The translations under genes were made by a program, and so were the position numbers. From Streptomyces sp. NBC_00510 (GTDB lineage: Bacteria > Actinomycetota > Actinomycetes > Streptomycetales > Streptomycetaceae): a DNA stretch of 64,000 bases. The DNA lies in contig CP107851.1 in NCBI GenBank assembly GCA_036013505.1, positions 4,986,001 to 5,050,000 on the forward strand, written 5' to 3'. Shown piece by piece: positions 52,454 to 62,777 of this stretch. Under the pieces are notes generated by a model that was given only the letters and a program-made list of their open reading frames with translations, did no database searches and had not been told where the DNA came from. Numbering within the stretch: the first letter of the stretch is position 1; each line of letters opens with the position of its first letter.

Positions 52454-53170
52454 TCAGCGTTGGCGCCGGCGGCTCTCCCGGGCCGCCTTGGCCCTCCGGG
52501 TCGCCGCACGGACACCACCGGGGCTCTCCCCCGCGAGCACCCGCACCACGGTCGACAGCGGATCCACGATCCCCTCGCCGACCTGGACCACGGAGGTCTC
52601 CACGGCACCGAGACGGCTCAGCGCGGCACGCGCCGCCTTCAGCTCCTCCTCGGCCGTGTCGCCCTTGAGGACGGTCATCTCCCCGTGCGGACGGAGCAGG
52701 GGAAGTCCCCAGCCGGCGAGCCGGTCCAGGGGGGCCACGGCGCGCGCGGTCACCACGTCCACCGGAGGCACCTTGCCCACCATCTCCTCGGCCCGGCCAC
52801 GCACCACCACGACGTTGGACAGCCCCAGCAGCCGCACGGCCTCCTCGAGGAAGGTGGTCCTGCGCAGCAGCGGCTCCAGCAGGGTGATGCTGAGGTCCGG
52901 CCGGGTCAGTGCCAGCGGGATGCCCGGCAGCCCCGCCCCCGAGCCCACGTCGCACACCGAGACGCCCTGGGGGATCACCTCGGCGAGCACCGCGCAGTTC
53001 AGCAGATGGCGTTCCCACAGCCGGGGCACCTCCCGCGGACCGATCAGCCCGCGACGCACGCCCGCGTCGGCCAGCAGTTCCGCGTACCGCACCGCGTCCG
53101 CGAAGCGCTCCCCGAACACCTCACGTGCCGCCTCCGGCGCCGGGGGGAGCTCCGCCGCTGCCTCCGTCAC
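52454..53170 (-). CDS. rsmG: 16S rRNA (guanine527-N7)-methyltransferase
   Basis: Encodes 238 residues. The SAM-binding motif [20 protein letters not shown] and the GidB block [20 protein letters not shown] and [19 protein letters not shown] are clear. It methylates G527 of 16S rRNA; loss gives low-level streptomycin resistance in Streptomyces (established) and can raise antibiotic production. It sits before parAB in the conserved leftward series, with a hairpin between it and jag. Confidence 0.95.
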   Translation of the reverse strand: MTEAAAELPPAPEAAREVFGERFADAVRYAELLADAGVRRGLIGPREVPRLWERHLLNCAVLAEVIPQGVSVCDVGSGAGLPGIPLALTRPDLSITLLEPLLRRTTFLEEAVRLLGLSNVVVVRGRAEEMVGKVPPVDVVTARAVAPLDRLAGWGLPLLRPHGEMTVLKGDTAEEELKAARAALSRLGAVETSVVQVGEGIVDPLSTVVRVLAGESPGGVRAATRRAKAARESRRRQR

Positions 53171-53217
53171 GAGAACCGTCCTTCCGTTGTTACGGGCCTT
53201 CTCCAGGCTGACAAGAT

Positions 53218-53247
53218 TCGGCCCCGCCTGCGAACAGACGGGGCCGA
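53218..53247 (-). terminator. Hairpin between jag and rsmG
   Basis: TCGGCCCCG (53218-53226) pairs with CGGGGCCGA (53239-53247); CTG and CAG extend the stem around a CGAA loop. It probably attenuates transcription between the yidC-jag part and rsmG-parAB. Confidence 0.7.
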
Positions 53248-53273
53248 GTGAGTACCGCTGAGACCGGGGGAGG

Positions 53274-53771
53274 TCAGGAGGCCGGAAGGACGACCACCCG
53301 GCGCTCGGGCTCCTCGCCCTCGGACTCGCTGCGCAGCCCCGCGGCGGCCACGGCGTCGTGCACGACCTTGCGCTCGAAGGGCGTCATCGGCTTCAGCTTG
53401 ACCGGCTGGCCGGAGCCCTTGACCTCCTCGGCCGCCTTCTCGCCCAGCTCGGTCAGCTCGGCCCGCTTCTGCGCCCGGAAGCCGGCGATGTCCAGCATCA
53501 GCCTGCTGCGGTCGCCGGTCTCCCGGTGGACCGCGAGCCGGGTCAGCTCCTGGAGCGCCTCCAGCACCTCGCCGTCCCGGCCGACGAGCTTGTTGAGGTC
53601 ACGGCTCGACGGGTCGCCGACGATGGAGACCGAGGCGCGGTCCCCTTCGACGTCCATGTCGATGTCACCGTCGAGGTCGGCGATGTCCAGCAGCCCCTCG
53701 AGGTAGTCGGCCGCGATCTCGCCCTCCTGCTCGAGGCGGGTGAGCGCGTCGGTGGTGTTGCCGTCCGTCAC
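53274..53771 (-). CDS. jag: Jag/KhpB-like KH and R3H RNA-binding protein
   Basis: Encodes 165 residues. An acidic N-terminus is followed by a KH domain ([20 protein letters not shown] then [14 protein letters not shown], about 48-85) and an R3H domain ([14 protein letters not shown] at about 128-141). Proteins of this type bind RNA and influence cell-wall growth in Gram-positives. Start is GTG 53771. It is 15 bases after yidC, in the rpmH-rnpA-yidD-yidC-jag series. Confidence 0.93.
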   Translation of the reverse strand: MTDGNTTDALTRLEQEGEIAADYLEGLLDIADLDGDIDMDVEGDRASVSIVGDPSSRDLNKLVGRDGEVLEALQELTRLAVHRETGDRSRLMLDIAGFRAQKRAELTELGEKAAEEVKGSGQPVKLKPMTPFERKVVHDAVAAAGLRSESEGEEPERRVVVLPAS

Positions 53772-53786
53772 GGCAGGACTCCTCTA

Positions 53787-54839
53787 CTACTTCTTCTTCG
53801 ACAGGTTCGGCTTGTCCGCGCCGCTGCTCGGCTTGGGCTTGGTGCCCGCGGTCGCTCCGCCGCCCGGCTTGGGCTTCGGCTTGGTGCCGCCGGCAGCAGC
53901 ACCCGGCTGCGCGGGACCGCCCGTCTGGCGCTGGGACTTGGTCTGGCGCTTGGGCTGGCTGCGCTTCACCGGCGCCGCGTCCTGCAGCTCCTTGTCGGCG
54001 GCGGGCTCGTCCTTCAGCTTGCCCTTGGCCTTCAGGCGCTCCTGGCGCTGCTGGAAGGCGAGGCTGCCGGGGGTCGGGTTCCGGCGGATGACGAACATCT
54101 GCTGCCCCATGGTCCACACGTTGGTGGTCAGCCAGTAGATGAGGACACCGACGGGGAAGTTGATGCCGAAGACGGCGAACATGATCGGGAAGACGTACAT
54201 CAGCATCTTCTGCTGCTGCATGAACGGCGTCTTCACCGTCATGTCGACGTTCTTCGTCATCAGCTGGCGCTGCGTGTAGAACTGCGAGGCCGACATCAGG
54301 ATGATCATGATGACGGTGACCACGCGGACGTCGGTGACCGAGGCGCCCAGCGAGGCGAGCTTGTCAGCGCTGTCGGTGAACTTCGCGGCGAGCGGGGCGC
54401 CGAAGATGTGCGCCTTCTGGGCGCTGTTGACCAGGTCCTGGCTCATCACGCCGACCTGCTTGCCCTGCGCGATGTAGCTCAGCACGTGGTACAGCGAGAA
54501 GAAGAAGGGGGACTGCGCCAGGATCGGAAGGCACGAGGAGAGCGGGTTGGTGCCCGTCTCCTTGTACAGCTTCATCATCTCTTCGGACTGGCGCTGCTTG
54601 TCGTTCTTGTAGCGCTCCTGGATCGCCTTCATCTTGGGCTGGAGCGCCTGCATGTTCCGGGTCGACTTGATCTGCTTCACGAAGAGCGGGATCAGGCAGA
54701 TCCGGATCAGGACCACCAGAGAGACGATCGACAGACCCCAGGCCAGGCCGCCGTCCTTGTCAAAGACAAGACCGTACAGCGAGTGGAACTGGACGATGAT
54801 CCACGAAACGGCGGCGTAGAGGGGGTTCAAGATCCCCAC
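53787..54839 (-). CDS. yidC: Membrane protein insertase YidC
   Basis: Encodes 350 residues. Five membrane helices with the hydrophilic-groove arginine in [20 protein letters not shown] and the conserved [18 protein letters not shown] are typical of the short YidC/OxaA form without the large periplasmic domain. The C-terminus is Lys/Pro/Gly-rich, suited to ribosome contact. It inserts membrane proteins with or without Sec. GTG 54839 is two bases after the yidD stop. Confidence 0.96.
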   Translation of the reverse strand: MGILNPLYAAVSWIIVQFHSLYGLVFDKDGGLAWGLSIVSLVVLIRICLIPLFVKQIKSTRNMQALQPKMKAIQERYKNDKQRQSEEMMKLYKETGTNPLSSCLPILAQSPFFFSLYHVLSYIAQGKQVGVMSQDLVNSAQKAHIFGAPLAAKFTDSADKLASLGASVTDVRVVTVIMIILMSASQFYTQRQLMTKNVDMTVKTPFMQQQKMLMYVFPIMFAVFGINFPVGVLIYWLTTNVWTMGQQMFVIRRNPTPGSLAFQQRQERLKAKGKLKDEPAADKELQDAAPVKRSQPKRQTKSQRQTGGPAQPGAAAGGTKPKPKPGGGATAGTKPKPSSGADKPNLSKKK

Positions 54840-54841
54840 GG

Positions 54842-55162
54842 TCAGGCTCCTTGGGCATGAGGCGTCTCGACGGGCTCGGGAGTAACGGACCCGCCTGGTG
54901 CGTCACCCCGGAGGGCTTCGCGCAGGCGAGCGTGCCACGGCGGTCGCTTGCGCGGGGGGACATGGTCCACACCGCCGAGCGACCACGGGTTGCAACGCAG
55001 GATCCGCCACGCGGTCAAGGCAGTGCCCTTGATCGCGCCGTGCCGATCGATCGCCGTATACCCGTAGTGAGAGCACGAGGGGTAGTACTTGCAGACCGGA
55101 CCGAGCAACGGGCTGATGGTCCACTGGTAAATCTTGATCAAGGCCAGCAACGGGTACTTCAT
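54842..55162 (-). CDS. yidD: Membrane protein insertion efficiency factor YidD
   Basis: Encodes 106 residues. The core [20 protein letters not shown] followed by [16 protein letters not shown] and [18 protein letters not shown] is the typical YidD cysteine-containing motif. It assists YidC. It overlaps rnpA by four bases (ATGA). The C-terminal 30 residues are extra compared with E. coli and Pro/Arg-rich. Confidence 0.94.
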   Translation of the reverse strand: MKYPLLALIKIYQWTISPLLGPVCKYYPSCSHYGYTAIDRHGAIKGTALTAWRILRCNPWSLGGVDHVPPRKRPPWHARLREALRGDAPGGSVTPEPVETPHAQGA

Positions 55163-55533
55163 AGCGCCACCCCCAGGAGCCTCCCGAGGGCGGCATCCAG
55201 GTCTCGGGCCAGCTGTGAATGGTCTGCGTCACCCGCACCGGGCAGCGCTCGTACGACTACCAGGCTACCGGGGGGCAGCACGGACAGACGTTCGCGGACG
55301 AGGTGACGAAGCCGACGCTTGACCAGGTTCCGGGTCACGGCGTCGCCGACGGCCTTGCTCACGACGAAACCCGCACGCGCCGGGGAGGCACTCCCCCCCG
55401 CCGCGTGCGGGTCCCTTGTGTCACTGTCGGTGCGCAGGTGGACGACCAAGAGCGGCCGTCCGGCCCGGCGTCCTCGACGTACCGCCGTCGCGAAGTCCTG
55501 GCGCCGCCTCAGCCGATTACCGGTGGGCAGCAC
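55159..55533 (-). CDS. rnpA: Ribonuclease P protein component
   Basis: Encodes 124 residues. The RNR motif [15 protein letters not shown] and the start [20 protein letters not shown] are clear. It binds the RNase P RNA to process tRNA 5' ends. It overlaps yidD and follows rpmH by 26 bases in the nearly universal rpmH-rnpA pair. Confidence 0.96.
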   Translation of the reverse strand: MLPTGNRLRRRQDFATAVRRGRRAGRPLLVVHLRTDSDTRDPHAAGGSASPARAGFVVSKAVGDAVTRNLVKRRLRHLVRERLSVLPPGSLVVVRALPGAGDADHSQLARDLDAALGRLLGVAL

Positions 55534-55559
55534 GACTCACACCTCGCGCTTCGGTGCGA

Positions 55560-55697
55560 TCAGGCGGACAGACGGGCGCGGCCCTTGCTGCGGCGGGTCG
55601 CGAGGATGGCGCGGCCGGCACGCGTACGCATACGCAGCCGGAAGCCGTGGGTCTTGGCGCGACGACGGTTGTTCGGCTGGAAGGTGCGCTTGCTCAC
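55560..55697 (-). CDS. rpmH: 50S ribosomal protein L34
   Basis: Translating the minus strand gives a 45-residue protein, beginning [19 protein letters not shown] and ending [11 protein letters not shown], a complete L34. GTG 55697 has GGAG about eight bases upstream. It is the first gene of the leftward series and marks the classical rpmH-dnaA divergent region next to oriC. Confidence 0.97.
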   Translation of the reverse strand: MSKRTFQPNNRRRAKTHGFRLRMRTRAGRAILATRRSKGRARLSA

Positions 55698-56087
55698 TCG
55701 GGGGCTCCAGGATGAATCGGGTGTTGGCGGGGCGTCGCCTGGCTGTCACCGTGCGCCCACGAGAAGCTCGCGGAACATTCAGGTGTGCACCGCTTGACGA
55801 TCACCTTGGTGATCCTCGCCCATCGGTAGGCAGGCGGCAGCAGCCATCGACAACTCGACCTGGTTACGGTACGCGGGGCCGCGGCATCAGGTCAAACCCG
55901 CTGGGGCGCGGGCCGTGGTGCACCGCCATCCGGACGTGGTTTTGCACACCCTGTGGACAACGACTTGAACCAGGTAGCCCGCGCTGACTACCGTGGCCAA
56001 ACCCCGAAACATTCCCGTCCGTCCCAAGAACCACACCTTCGTGGGACCCATCGGCACCAACCAGCGACCGACGAGAGAGCGTGCACT
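55698..56087. promoter_or_regulatory. rpmH-dnaA divergent region
   Basis: This 390-base gap holds the divergent promoters. A perfect DnaA box (TGTGGACAA, 55952-55960, minus orientation) lies about 130 bases before the dnaA start and next to a TTGAAC (55965-55970)/TACCGT (55989-55994) promoter candidate, so DnaA may repress itself. GATCACC-TT-GGTGATC (55799-55814) is a 16-base palindrome of unknown purpose closer to rpmH. I see no gene. Confidence 0.7.
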
Positions 56088-57836
56088 GTGGCTGACGTAA
56101 CTGCCGATCTTGCCTCAGTGTGGCCCAGGGTCCTGCAGAAACTGCTCGCCGAAAGCGACGACCTCAAGCCGAAGGACGCGGAGTGGCTGCAGCGGACGCA
56201 GCCGTTGGCGCTCGTCGCGGGCACGGCGGTGCTGTCCGCCCCCAACGAGTTCGCCAAGAGCGTGCTGGAGGGACGGCTCCTCCCGCTGATCACCGATGTC
56301 CTCAGCCGTGAGTTCGGGCACCCCGTGGGCATCGCCATCGCCGTGGCCTCGGGCGGCGAGCCGGAAGCGGCGCCCGCGCCGCCGGCCCCGGTCGCCCCCG
56401 AGCCGCAGTCCCAGGCCCAGCCGCAGCCCCCCGGGTACGGCGCGGAACCCGCCCGGTACGGCGAGCAGCCGCACGGCTACGGCGAGGTCCCGCGGATGCG
56501 CCCGGCCTACCCCGACCACGCGGTCGGGCCCACCGGCGGTGCCGGCGGCTGGCCGCCCCACGAGCCCGAGGACCGCTGGCAGCAACAACATTTCGGCGAC
56601 TACCAGGATCGCGAGCCGTACCGGCCGCCCGCCTCCCGCTACGAGATCCCCCCGCCGCACCAGCCTCAGGGGCGTCCGGAGCCGGTGCCGCCGCAAAGGC
56701 CGACCATGCCCACCATGCCGACGCCGCGCACCGGTGGCGGCGGTGGTGTCGGTTCCCCCACGGGCGGCGCGAGCGGTTCGGGTGGTTCCGTGGGCCCGGC
56801 CGAGCCCACGGCGCGGCTGAACCCCAAGTACCTCTTCGACACCTTCGTCATCGGCGCCTCCAACCGCTTCGCGCACGCCGCGGCGGTCGCCGTCGCGGAG
56901 GCACCGGCCAAGGCGTACAACCCGCTGTTCATCTACGGGGAGTCCGGCCTCGGCAAGACGCACCTGCTGCACGCGATCGGGCACTACGCCCGCAGCCTCT
57001 ACCCGGGGACGCGGGTGCGCTACGTGAGCTCCGAAGAGTTCACCAACGAGTTCATCAACTCCATCCGCGACGGCAAGGCGGACGCGTTCCGCAAGCGCTA
57101 CCGCGACATGGACATCCTGCTCGTCGACGACATCCAGTTCCTGGCGAGCAAGGAGTCGACGCAGGAGGAGTTCTTCCACACCTTCAACACCCTGCACAAC
57201 GCCAACAAGCAGATCGTGCTCTCCTCGGACCGGCCGCCCAAGCAGCTGGTGACCCTGGAGGACCGGCTGCGCAACCGCTTCGAGTGGGGCCTGATCACCG
57301 ACGTCCAGCCGCCCGAGCTGGAGACCCGGATCGCGATCCTCCGCAAGAAGGCCGTGCAGGAGCAGCTCAACGCCCCGCCGGAGGTGCTGGAGTTCATCGC
57401 CTCCCGGATCTCGCGGAACATCCGCGAGCTGGAGGGTGCGCTGATCCGCGTGACGGCCTTCGCCAGCCTCAACCGGCAGCCGGTGGACCTCCAGCTCACC
57501 GAGATCGTGCTGAAGGACCTGATCCCGGGCGGGGAGGACTCCGTCCCCGAGATCAGCGGGCAGGCGATCATGGCGGAGACGGCCTCGTACTTCGGTCTGG
57601 ACGTGGAGGACCTCTCGGGCTCCTCCCGCAGCCGGGTGCTCGTCACGGCCCGGCAGATCGCCATGTACCTGTGCCGTGAGCTCACGGACCTTTCGCTGCC
57701 CAAGATCGGCGCCCTGTTCGGCGGCCGCGACCACACGACCGTCATGCACGCGGACCGCAAGATCCGCTCCCTGATGGCCGAGCGGCGGTCGATCTACAAC
57801 CAGGTCACCGAGCTCACCAACCGCATCAAGAGCTGA
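56088..57836 (+). CDS. dnaA: Chromosomal replication initiator DnaA
   Basis: Encodes 582 residues. Domain I (about 1-85) is followed by an unusually long Pro/Gly/Gln-rich domain II (about 90-240), typical for Streptomyces. The AAA+ domain III has Walker A GESGLGKT (284-291), Walker [10 protein letters not shown] (about 344-352) and sensor regions, and domain IV contains the DnaA signature [15 protein letters not shown] (about 545-559). It binds DnaA boxes in oriC and opens the origin. GTG 56088 is used, giving [12 protein letters not shown] at the N-terminus; GAGAGAG lies upstream. Confidence 0.97.
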   Translation: MADVTADLASVWPRVLQKLLAESDDLKPKDAEWLQRTQPLALVAGTAVLSAPNEFAKSVLEGRLLPLITDVLSREFGHPVGIAIAVASGGEPEAAPAPPAPVAPEPQSQAQPQPPGYGAEPARYGEQPHGYGEVPRMRPAYPDHAVGPTGGAGGWPPHEPEDRWQQQHFGDYQDREPYRPPASRYEIPPPHQPQGRPEPVPPQRPTMPTMPTPRTGGGGGVGSPTGGASGSGGSVGPAEPTARLNPKYLFDTFVIGASNRFAHAAAVAVAEAPAKAYNPLFIYGESGLGKTHLLHAIGHYARSLYPGTRVRYVSSEEFTNEFINSIRDGKADAFRKRYRDMDILLVDDIQFLASKESTQEEFFHTFNTLHNANKQIVLSSDRPPKQLVTLEDRLRNRFEWGLITDVQPPELETRIAILRKKAVQEQLNAPPEVLEFIASRISRNIRELEGALIRVTAFASLNRQPVDLQLTEIVLKDLIPGGEDSVPEISGQAIMAETASYFGLDVEDLSGSSRSRVLVTARQIAMYLCRELTDLSLPKIGALFGGRDHTTVMHADRKIRSLMAERRSIYNQVTELTNRIKS

Positions 57837-58674
57837 GCGCAGCGCCCTCGGCGTCCGCCGAGACCTCCACAGCGCCCCGGGCCAACTCCCGGGGCGCTTC
57901 TCGTTGTTCGACTGCGCCGGCCGCGTCTTGGGGACAGGAACGTCTCTCCACAGGCGGGGGCGGTTTTCCCCCGTCCACAGCCTGGGGATGCCCGGGTTGT
58001 CCCGAACGTGTCCACAGGCACGACCGCGGGATACTCATCCGGGCTGCTGGAGGCCGTGTGGATTTGTGGGCAACCCTGATCCACAGACTGTGGACGCTCC
58101 CGCCGCCCACAAGGCCACCCTCCCGGTTGTCCACCGGCCGCCCACAGGCAGGGGCACGTTGTCCCCAGTCAGGGACCACTTCTCCACAGTCCTGTCCACT
58201 GTTCGGCAACGGAACAGACCCGCTCACCGATCGGAGTGAACCGCATCACACCAACGTGGTGGGTTGGGCTGGGGAGAACCTGGGTATTCCTGGGGACAGC
58301 GCTGGGGAGAACCGGAGCGTCCCTGTGAATCGCGTGTGCACAACTTCCGGGCGTCCACAGATCGGCTGGGTTGTCCACGGGCTCCGCCCACAGGCGCGGT
58401 GGATAAAAAACAGGGCCTGACCTGCACCGGGACCACTTATCCACGGTATCCACACCCCCTATTACTACGACCAGGGATAGTTACCGGGGAATCTGCTTCG
58501 AAGTGGGGCCTGTGCACAACCGAGCCGCGGGCCGTCCGCCTCCCCGCCCTCCGGCTTGACCGCAACCCGCACCGCATGTCCGTGGCGGCTGTCAGACTGT
58601 TCTCCGGCAAGAGGGCCAGCAGGGCCAAGAGACAGTCGGCCACAGACAGCCAGCAACAGCAGGAGGCGGTTCCG
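57837..58674. other. oriC: oriC, chromosomal replication origin
   Basis: The dnaA-dnaN gap of 838 bases is non-coding and carries many DnaA-box-like sequences in two clusters. Examples: CCGTCCACA (57971), GTGTCCACA (58008), TGTGGGCAA (58065), TGATCCACA (58077), TTGTCCACC (58127), TTCTCCACA (58180), CTGTCCACT (58192), GCGTCCACA (58351), TTGTCCACG (58371), GGTGGATAA (58398), TTATCCACG (58437) and GTATCCACA (58446). A break at about 58201-58345 separates the clusters; an A-rich GGATAAAAAAC and a relatively AT-rich stretch near 58458-58483 may help unwinding. Layout agrees with known Streptomyces origins. Confidence 0.95.
57871..57898 (+). terminator. Terminator of dnaA
   Basis: AGCGCCCCGGG (57871-57881) pairs perfectly with CCCGGGGCGCT (57888-57898), followed by TCTCGTTGTT. 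It ends the dnaA transcript before the DnaA-box array. Confidence 0.85.
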
Positions 58675-59805
58675 GTGAAGATCCGGGTGGAGCGCGATGT
58701 ACTCGCGGAGGCAGTGGCCTGGGCGGCCCGCAGTCTCCCGGCCCGTCCCCCGGTGCCGGTCCTGGCCGGCCTGCTGCTGAAGGCCGAGGAAGGCCAGCTG
58801 AGCCTGTCCGGCTTCGACTACGAGGTCTCGGCCCGCGTCTCCGTGGAGGCGGACGTCGAGGAGGACGGCACCGTCCTGGTCTCCGGCCGGCTGCTCGCCG
58901 ACATCTCGCGGGCGCTCCCCAACAGGCCTGTGGAGATCGCCACCGACGGCGTGCGCGTGAGCGTCGTCTGCGGCAGCTCGCGATTCACACTCCACACCCT
59001 GCCTGTGGACGAGTACCCGGCGCTGCCCGCGATGCCGACCGCCTCCGGCACCGTCCCCGGCGAGGTCTTCGCCGCGGCCGCCGCCCAGGTCGCGATCGCC
59101 GCCGGCCGCGACGACACCCTGCCGGTGCTCACCGGTGTGCGGATCGAGATCGAGGGCGACACGGTCACCCTGGCCGCCACCGACCGCTACCGCTTCGCGG
59201 TCCGCGAGTTCCTGTGGAAGCCGGAGACCCCGGACATCTCCGCGGTCGCCCTGGTGCCCGCCAAGACGCTGCTGGACACCGCCAAGTCCCTCACCAACGG
59301 CGACTCGGTCGCCATCGCCCTGGCCGGCTCCGGCGCGGGCGAGGGCCTGATCGGCTTCGAGGGCGCGGGCCGCCGCACCACCACCCGCCTGCTCGAGGGC
59401 GACCTGCCGAAGTACCGGACGCTCTTCCCGACCGAGTTCAACTCCGTCGCGGTGATCGAGACCGCTCCGTTCGTCGAGGCCGTCAAGCGCGTTGCCCTGG
59501 TGGCCGAGCGCAACACGCCGGTCCGGCTGAGCTTCGAGCAGGGCGTGCTGACCCTGGAGGCCGGTTCCAGCGACGACGCACAGGCTGTGGAGCGTGTGGA
59601 CGCCAAGCTGGAGGGCGACGACATCTCGATCGCCTTCAACCCGACCTTCCTGCTGGACGGCCTGAGCGCGATCGATTCGCCGGTGGCGCAGTTGTCGTTC
59701 ACCACGTCGACCAAGCCCGCGCTGCTCAGCGGCCGTCCGGCGGTCGACGCCGAGGCCGACGACGCGTACAAGTACCTGATCATGCCGGTCCGGCTGTCCG
59801 GCTGA
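58675..59805 (+). CDS. dnaN: DNA polymerase III beta subunit (sliding clamp)
   Basis: Encodes 376 residues, the normal clamp length, comprising three similar domains (KIRVERDVLAEAVAWAARSL, FAAAAAQVAIAAGRDDTLPV, TAPFVEAVKRVALVAERNTP) and the C-terminal YKYLIMPVRLSG. It holds polymerase on DNA. GTG 58675 has AGGAGG upstream; the reading frame continues into oriC but is non-homologous there. It is the first gene on the right of oriC. Confidence 0.98.
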   Translation: MKIRVERDVLAEAVAWAARSLPARPPVPVLAGLLLKAEEGQLSLSGFDYEVSARVSVEADVEEDGTVLVSGRLLADISRALPNRPVEIATDGVRVSVVCGSSRFTLHTLPVDEYPALPAMPTASGTVPGEVFAAAAAQVAIAAGRDDTLPVLTGVRIEIEGDTVTLAATDRYRFAVREFLWKPETPDISAVALVPAKTLLDTAKSLTNGDSVAIALAGSGAGEGLIGFEGAGRRTTTRLLEGDLPKYRTLFPTEFNSVAVIETAPFVEAVKRVALVAERNTPVRLSFEQGVLTLEAGSSDDAQAVERVDAKLEGDDISIAFNPTFLLDGLSAIDSPVAQLSFTTSTKPALLSGRPAVDAEADDAYKYLIMPVRLSG

Positions 59806-59890
59806 CGCGAGGCCTGTCCGGTCGCGTCGCCCTGCAGGTACCGACGTAGGCTCGACGTAGGTCAGGCAGGCTTCGAACGAAGGATCAACG

Positions 59891-60766
59891 ATGGAGCTCG
59901 GTCTCATCGGTCTCGGCAAGATGGGCGGGAACATGCGCACGCGCATCCGCCAGGCCGGTCACACTGTCGTCGGCTACGACCGCAACCCGGATCTCGCCGA
60001 TGTCCACAGCCTGCAGGAACTTGTGGACAAGCTCGCGGCCCCGCGGGTGGTGTGGGTGATGGTGCCGGCCGGCGCCGCGACCCAGGCGACGATCGACGAG
60101 CTCGGTGAGCTGCTCTCCCCCGGTGACGTGGTCGTCGACGGCGGCAACTCCCGCTGGACGGACGACGAGAAGCACGCCGAGGAGCTGGCCGCCAAGGGCA
60201 TCGGCTTCGTCGACTGCGGTGTCTCCGGCGGCGTCTGGGGCCTGGAGAACGGCTACGCGCTGATGTACGGCGGCGAGCCCGAGCACGTCGAAAGGGTGCA
60301 GCCGGTCTTCAACGCCCTCAAGCCGGTGGGGAACTTCGGTTCCGTCCACGCGGGCAAGGTCGGCGCCGGCCACTTCGCCAAGATGGTCCACAACGGCATC
60401 GAGTACGCCATGATGCAGGCCTACGCCGAGGGCTGGGAGCTGCTGGAGAAGGTCCACTCGGTCACCGATGTGCGCGAGGTGTTCCGCTCCTGGCAGGAGG
60501 GCACCGTCATCCGCTCCTGGCTGCTGGACCTGGCCGTCAACGCCCTGGACGAGGACGAGCACCTCGACAAGCTCAAGGGGTACGCGGAGGACTCCGGCGA
60601 GGGCCGCTGGACCGTCGAGGCGGCCATCGACAACGCCGTGCCGCTGCCCGCGATCACCGCGTCGCTCTTCGCCCGCTTCGCGTCCCGCCAGGACGACTCC
60701 CCGCAGATGAAGATGATCGCCGCGCTCCGCAACCAGTTCGGCGGCCACGCCGTCGAGAAGCACTAG
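59891..60766 (+). CDS. gnd: 6-phosphogluconate dehydrogenase (decarboxylating, short type)
   Basis: Encodes 291 residues. The NADP-binding [12 protein letters not shown] lies at 4-15, VVDGGNSRW and [19 protein letters not shown] follow, and the catalytic-lysine region is [20 protein letters not shown]. The protein is of the short (about 300-residue) Gnd type common in Gram-positives, producing ribulose 5-phosphate and reduced cofactor. It is a conserved member of the dnaN-gnd-recF order in Streptomyces. Confidence 0.95.
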   Translation: MELGLIGLGKMGGNMRTRIRQAGHTVVGYDRNPDLADVHSLQELVDKLAAPRVVWVMVPAGAATQATIDELGELLSPGDVVVDGGNSRWTDDEKHAEELAAKGIGFVDCGVSGGVWGLENGYALMYGGEPEHVERVQPVFNALKPVGNFGSVHAGKVGAGHFAKMVHNGIEYAMMQAYAEGWELLEKVHSVTDVREVFRSWQEGTVIRSWLLDLAVNALDEDEHLDKLKGYAEDSGEGRWTVEAAIDNAVPLPAITASLFARFASRQDDSPQMKMIAALRNQFGGHAVEKH

Positions 60767-60798
60767 TCACACCCACGGGAAGGAGGCGGCGCGCAGCC

Positions 60799-61929
60799 AT
60801 GCACGTCGCGCATCTGTCGCTCGCCGACTTCCGCTCCTACGCCCGGGTCGAGGTCCCGCTCGACCCGGGCGTCACCGCCTTCGTCGGCCCCAACGGCCAG
60901 GGCAAGACCAATCTGGTCGAGGCGGTCGGTTACCTGGCGACCTTCGGCAGCCACCGGGTCGCGAGCGACGCCCCGCTGGTGCGGATGGGCGCGGACCGGG
61001 CGATCGTGCGGGCGTCCGTGGTGCAGGGCGAGCGCCAACAGCTGATCGAGCTGGAGATCAATCCGGGCCGCTCCAACCGGGCCCGGCTCAACCGCTCCTC
61101 CCAGGTCCGCCCGCGCGACCTGCTGGGGATAGTCAGGACGGTGCTCTTCGCCCCCGAGGACCTGGCCCTGGTCAAGGGCGACCCCGGGGAGCGCCGGCGC
61201 TTCCTCGACGAGCTGCTCACGGCCCGGGCGCCCCGGCTGGCGGGCGTCCGCAGCGACTACGAGCGGGTCCTCAAGCAGCGCAACACGCTGCTGAAGTCGG
61301 CCGCCATGGCCCGCCGCCACGGCGGCCGCGGCGCCGACCTGTCCACGCTCGACATCTGGGACCAGCACCTGGCCAGGGCCGGCGCCGAGCTGCTGGCCCA
61401 GCGTCTGGACCTCACCCAGGCCCTGCAGCCGCTGGCGGACAAGGCGTACGAGCAGCTGGCACCGGGCGGTGGCCCCGTCGTCCTGGAGTACCGCAGTTCG
61501 ATCGGCGAACGGATCGCCGGGGCGTCGGGCCGCGAGCAGCTGTACGGACTGCTGCTGGAGGCCCTGGGCGAGGCCCGCAAGCAGGAGATCGAGCGCGGGG
61601 TGACCCTGGTCGGCCCGCACCGGGACGACCTCTCCCTCAAGCTGGGACAGCTCCCCGCCAAGGGGTACGCGAGCCACGGCGAGTCCTGGTCGTACGCCCT
61701 GGCGCTGCGCCTGGCCTCGTACGACCTGCTGCGCGCCGACGGTGGCGAACCGGTGCTGGTGCTCGATGACGTCTTCGCCGAGCTCGACGCCCGGCGCCGC
61801 ACCCGGCTGGCCGAGCTGGTGGCCCCCGGTGAGCAGGTGCTGGTGACGGCCGCGGTGGACGACGACGTACCGGACGTGCTGGTCGGCGCCCGGTACGCGG
61901 TGGAGGACGGCGGCGTGGAGCGGGCATGA
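60799..61929 (+). CDS. recF: DNA replication and repair protein RecF
   Basis: Encodes 376 residues of the ABC/SMC-like ATPase RecF. Walker A is GPNGQGKT (30-37), the signature region is [20 protein letters not shown], and Walker B is [12 protein letters not shown]. It aids loading of RecA at gaps. AGGAGG lies near ATG 60799. The stop overlaps dciA (ATGA). Confidence 0.97.
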   Translation: MHVAHLSLADFRSYARVEVPLDPGVTAFVGPNGQGKTNLVEAVGYLATFGSHRVASDAPLVRMGADRAIVRASVVQGERQQLIELEINPGRSNRARLNRSSQVRPRDLLGIVRTVLFAPEDLALVKGDPGERRRFLDELLTARAPRLAGVRSDYERVLKQRNTLLKSAAMARRHGGRGADLSTLDIWDQHLARAGAELLAQRLDLTQALQPLADKAYEQLAPGGGPVVLEYRSSIGERIAGASGREQLYGLLLEALGEARKQEIERGVTLVGPHRDDLSLKLGQLPAKGYASHGESWSYALALRLASYDLLRADGGEPVLVLDDVFAELDARRRTRLAELVAPGEQVLVTAAVDDDVPDVLVGARYAVEDGGVERA

Positions 61930-62483
61930 CGGATCAGCAGCAGCCGGCGCCGCAGCCGGGGCAGGAGACGGGCGCCCAGGACAAGCCGGTGTCCGGCGTC
62001 GACCTGGCCAGGGTCGCGCTGCGAGCCGCCAAGGAGCAGGCCCGCGCGAGGGGCGCGGCCGCCCAGCAGAAGAAGCAGGCCCGGCGCGGGGGCTTGCGCA
62101 GTGGTGCGCGGGCGGACGGGCGGGACCCGCTGCCCCTGGGCGCCGCGATCAGCCGGCTGATCACCGAGCGCGGCTGGGAGGCCCCCGCGGCGGTGGGCGG
62201 CGTGATGGGCCGCTGGCCGGAGCTGGTGGGCGACGACGTGGCCCTGCACTGCCAGCCGCAGCGGTACGACGAGGAGGACCGGGTCCTCACGGTGCAGTGC
62301 GACTCCACGGCCTGGGCGACCCAGCTGCGGCTGCTCGCCCCGACGCTCGTGGCCAGGCTGAACGCCGATCTCGGGCACGGCACCGTGAAGTTGATCAAGG
62401 TCCTGGGGCCGGGAGGACCGGTGCGTTCGTACGGGCGTCTGCGTGCCCCCGGGAGCCGTGGGCCGGGCGATACGTACGGATAG
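61926..62483 (+). CDS. dciA: DciA-like replicative helicase loader/operator (DUF721)
   Basis: Encodes 185 residues. A disordered N-terminus rich in Gln, Ala, Lys is followed by a DUF721 domain (about 75-165) with [20 protein letters not shown] and [17 protein letters not shown]. DciA proteins interact with DnaB and substitute for DnaC/DnaI in bacteria that lack those loaders. It overlaps recF by four bases, between recF and gyrB as in other actinobacteria. Confidence 0.93.
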   Translation: MTDQQQPAPQPGQETGAQDKPVSGVDLARVALRAAKEQARARGAAAQQKKQARRGGLRSGARADGRDPLPLGAAISRLITERGWEAPAAVGGVMGRWPELVGDDVALHCQPQRYDEEDRVLTVQCDSTAWATQLRLLAPTLVARLNADLGHGTVKLIKVLGPGGPVRSYGRLRAPGSRGPGDTYG

Positions 62484-62777
62484 GCCGGGAACCTGCTGTG
62501 CGTAATCGGGTCGAAGCCCTGTGCGCCCGCGTGAGCCGTTTTGGGACCCGGTCCGCGTGTGGGGAGTCGGCTGGAGGTACTTCCGTCGGGCACACGGGAA
62601 CTCAGGTACCGCCAAAGCCCCATCTATGTCGGCGCTACCGGTAGACTGGTGGCAGTACCGCCCGCCCCTGGCCTCCGGCACCGGGGGACCCCAGCGGGAC
62701 CAGTCGAACGATGTCGAGTGATGCAGCCGGTTCCGCGCCGCGGGACCCGGCTCATGCTGTGCCAGAAAGGGCGCTTC
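62484..62777. promoter_or_regulatory. gyrB upstream region
   Basis: This 294-base gap contains TAGACT (62642-62647), a good HrdB-type -10, without a clear -35. gyrB promoters can be supercoiling-sensitive and non-consensus. I see no gene here. Confidence 0.45.

Noticed and set aside
58169-58453. Short frames inside oriC
   Set aside because: They pass through the DnaA-box array; repeated VDK/WTT-type peptides come from TGTGGACAA repeats.
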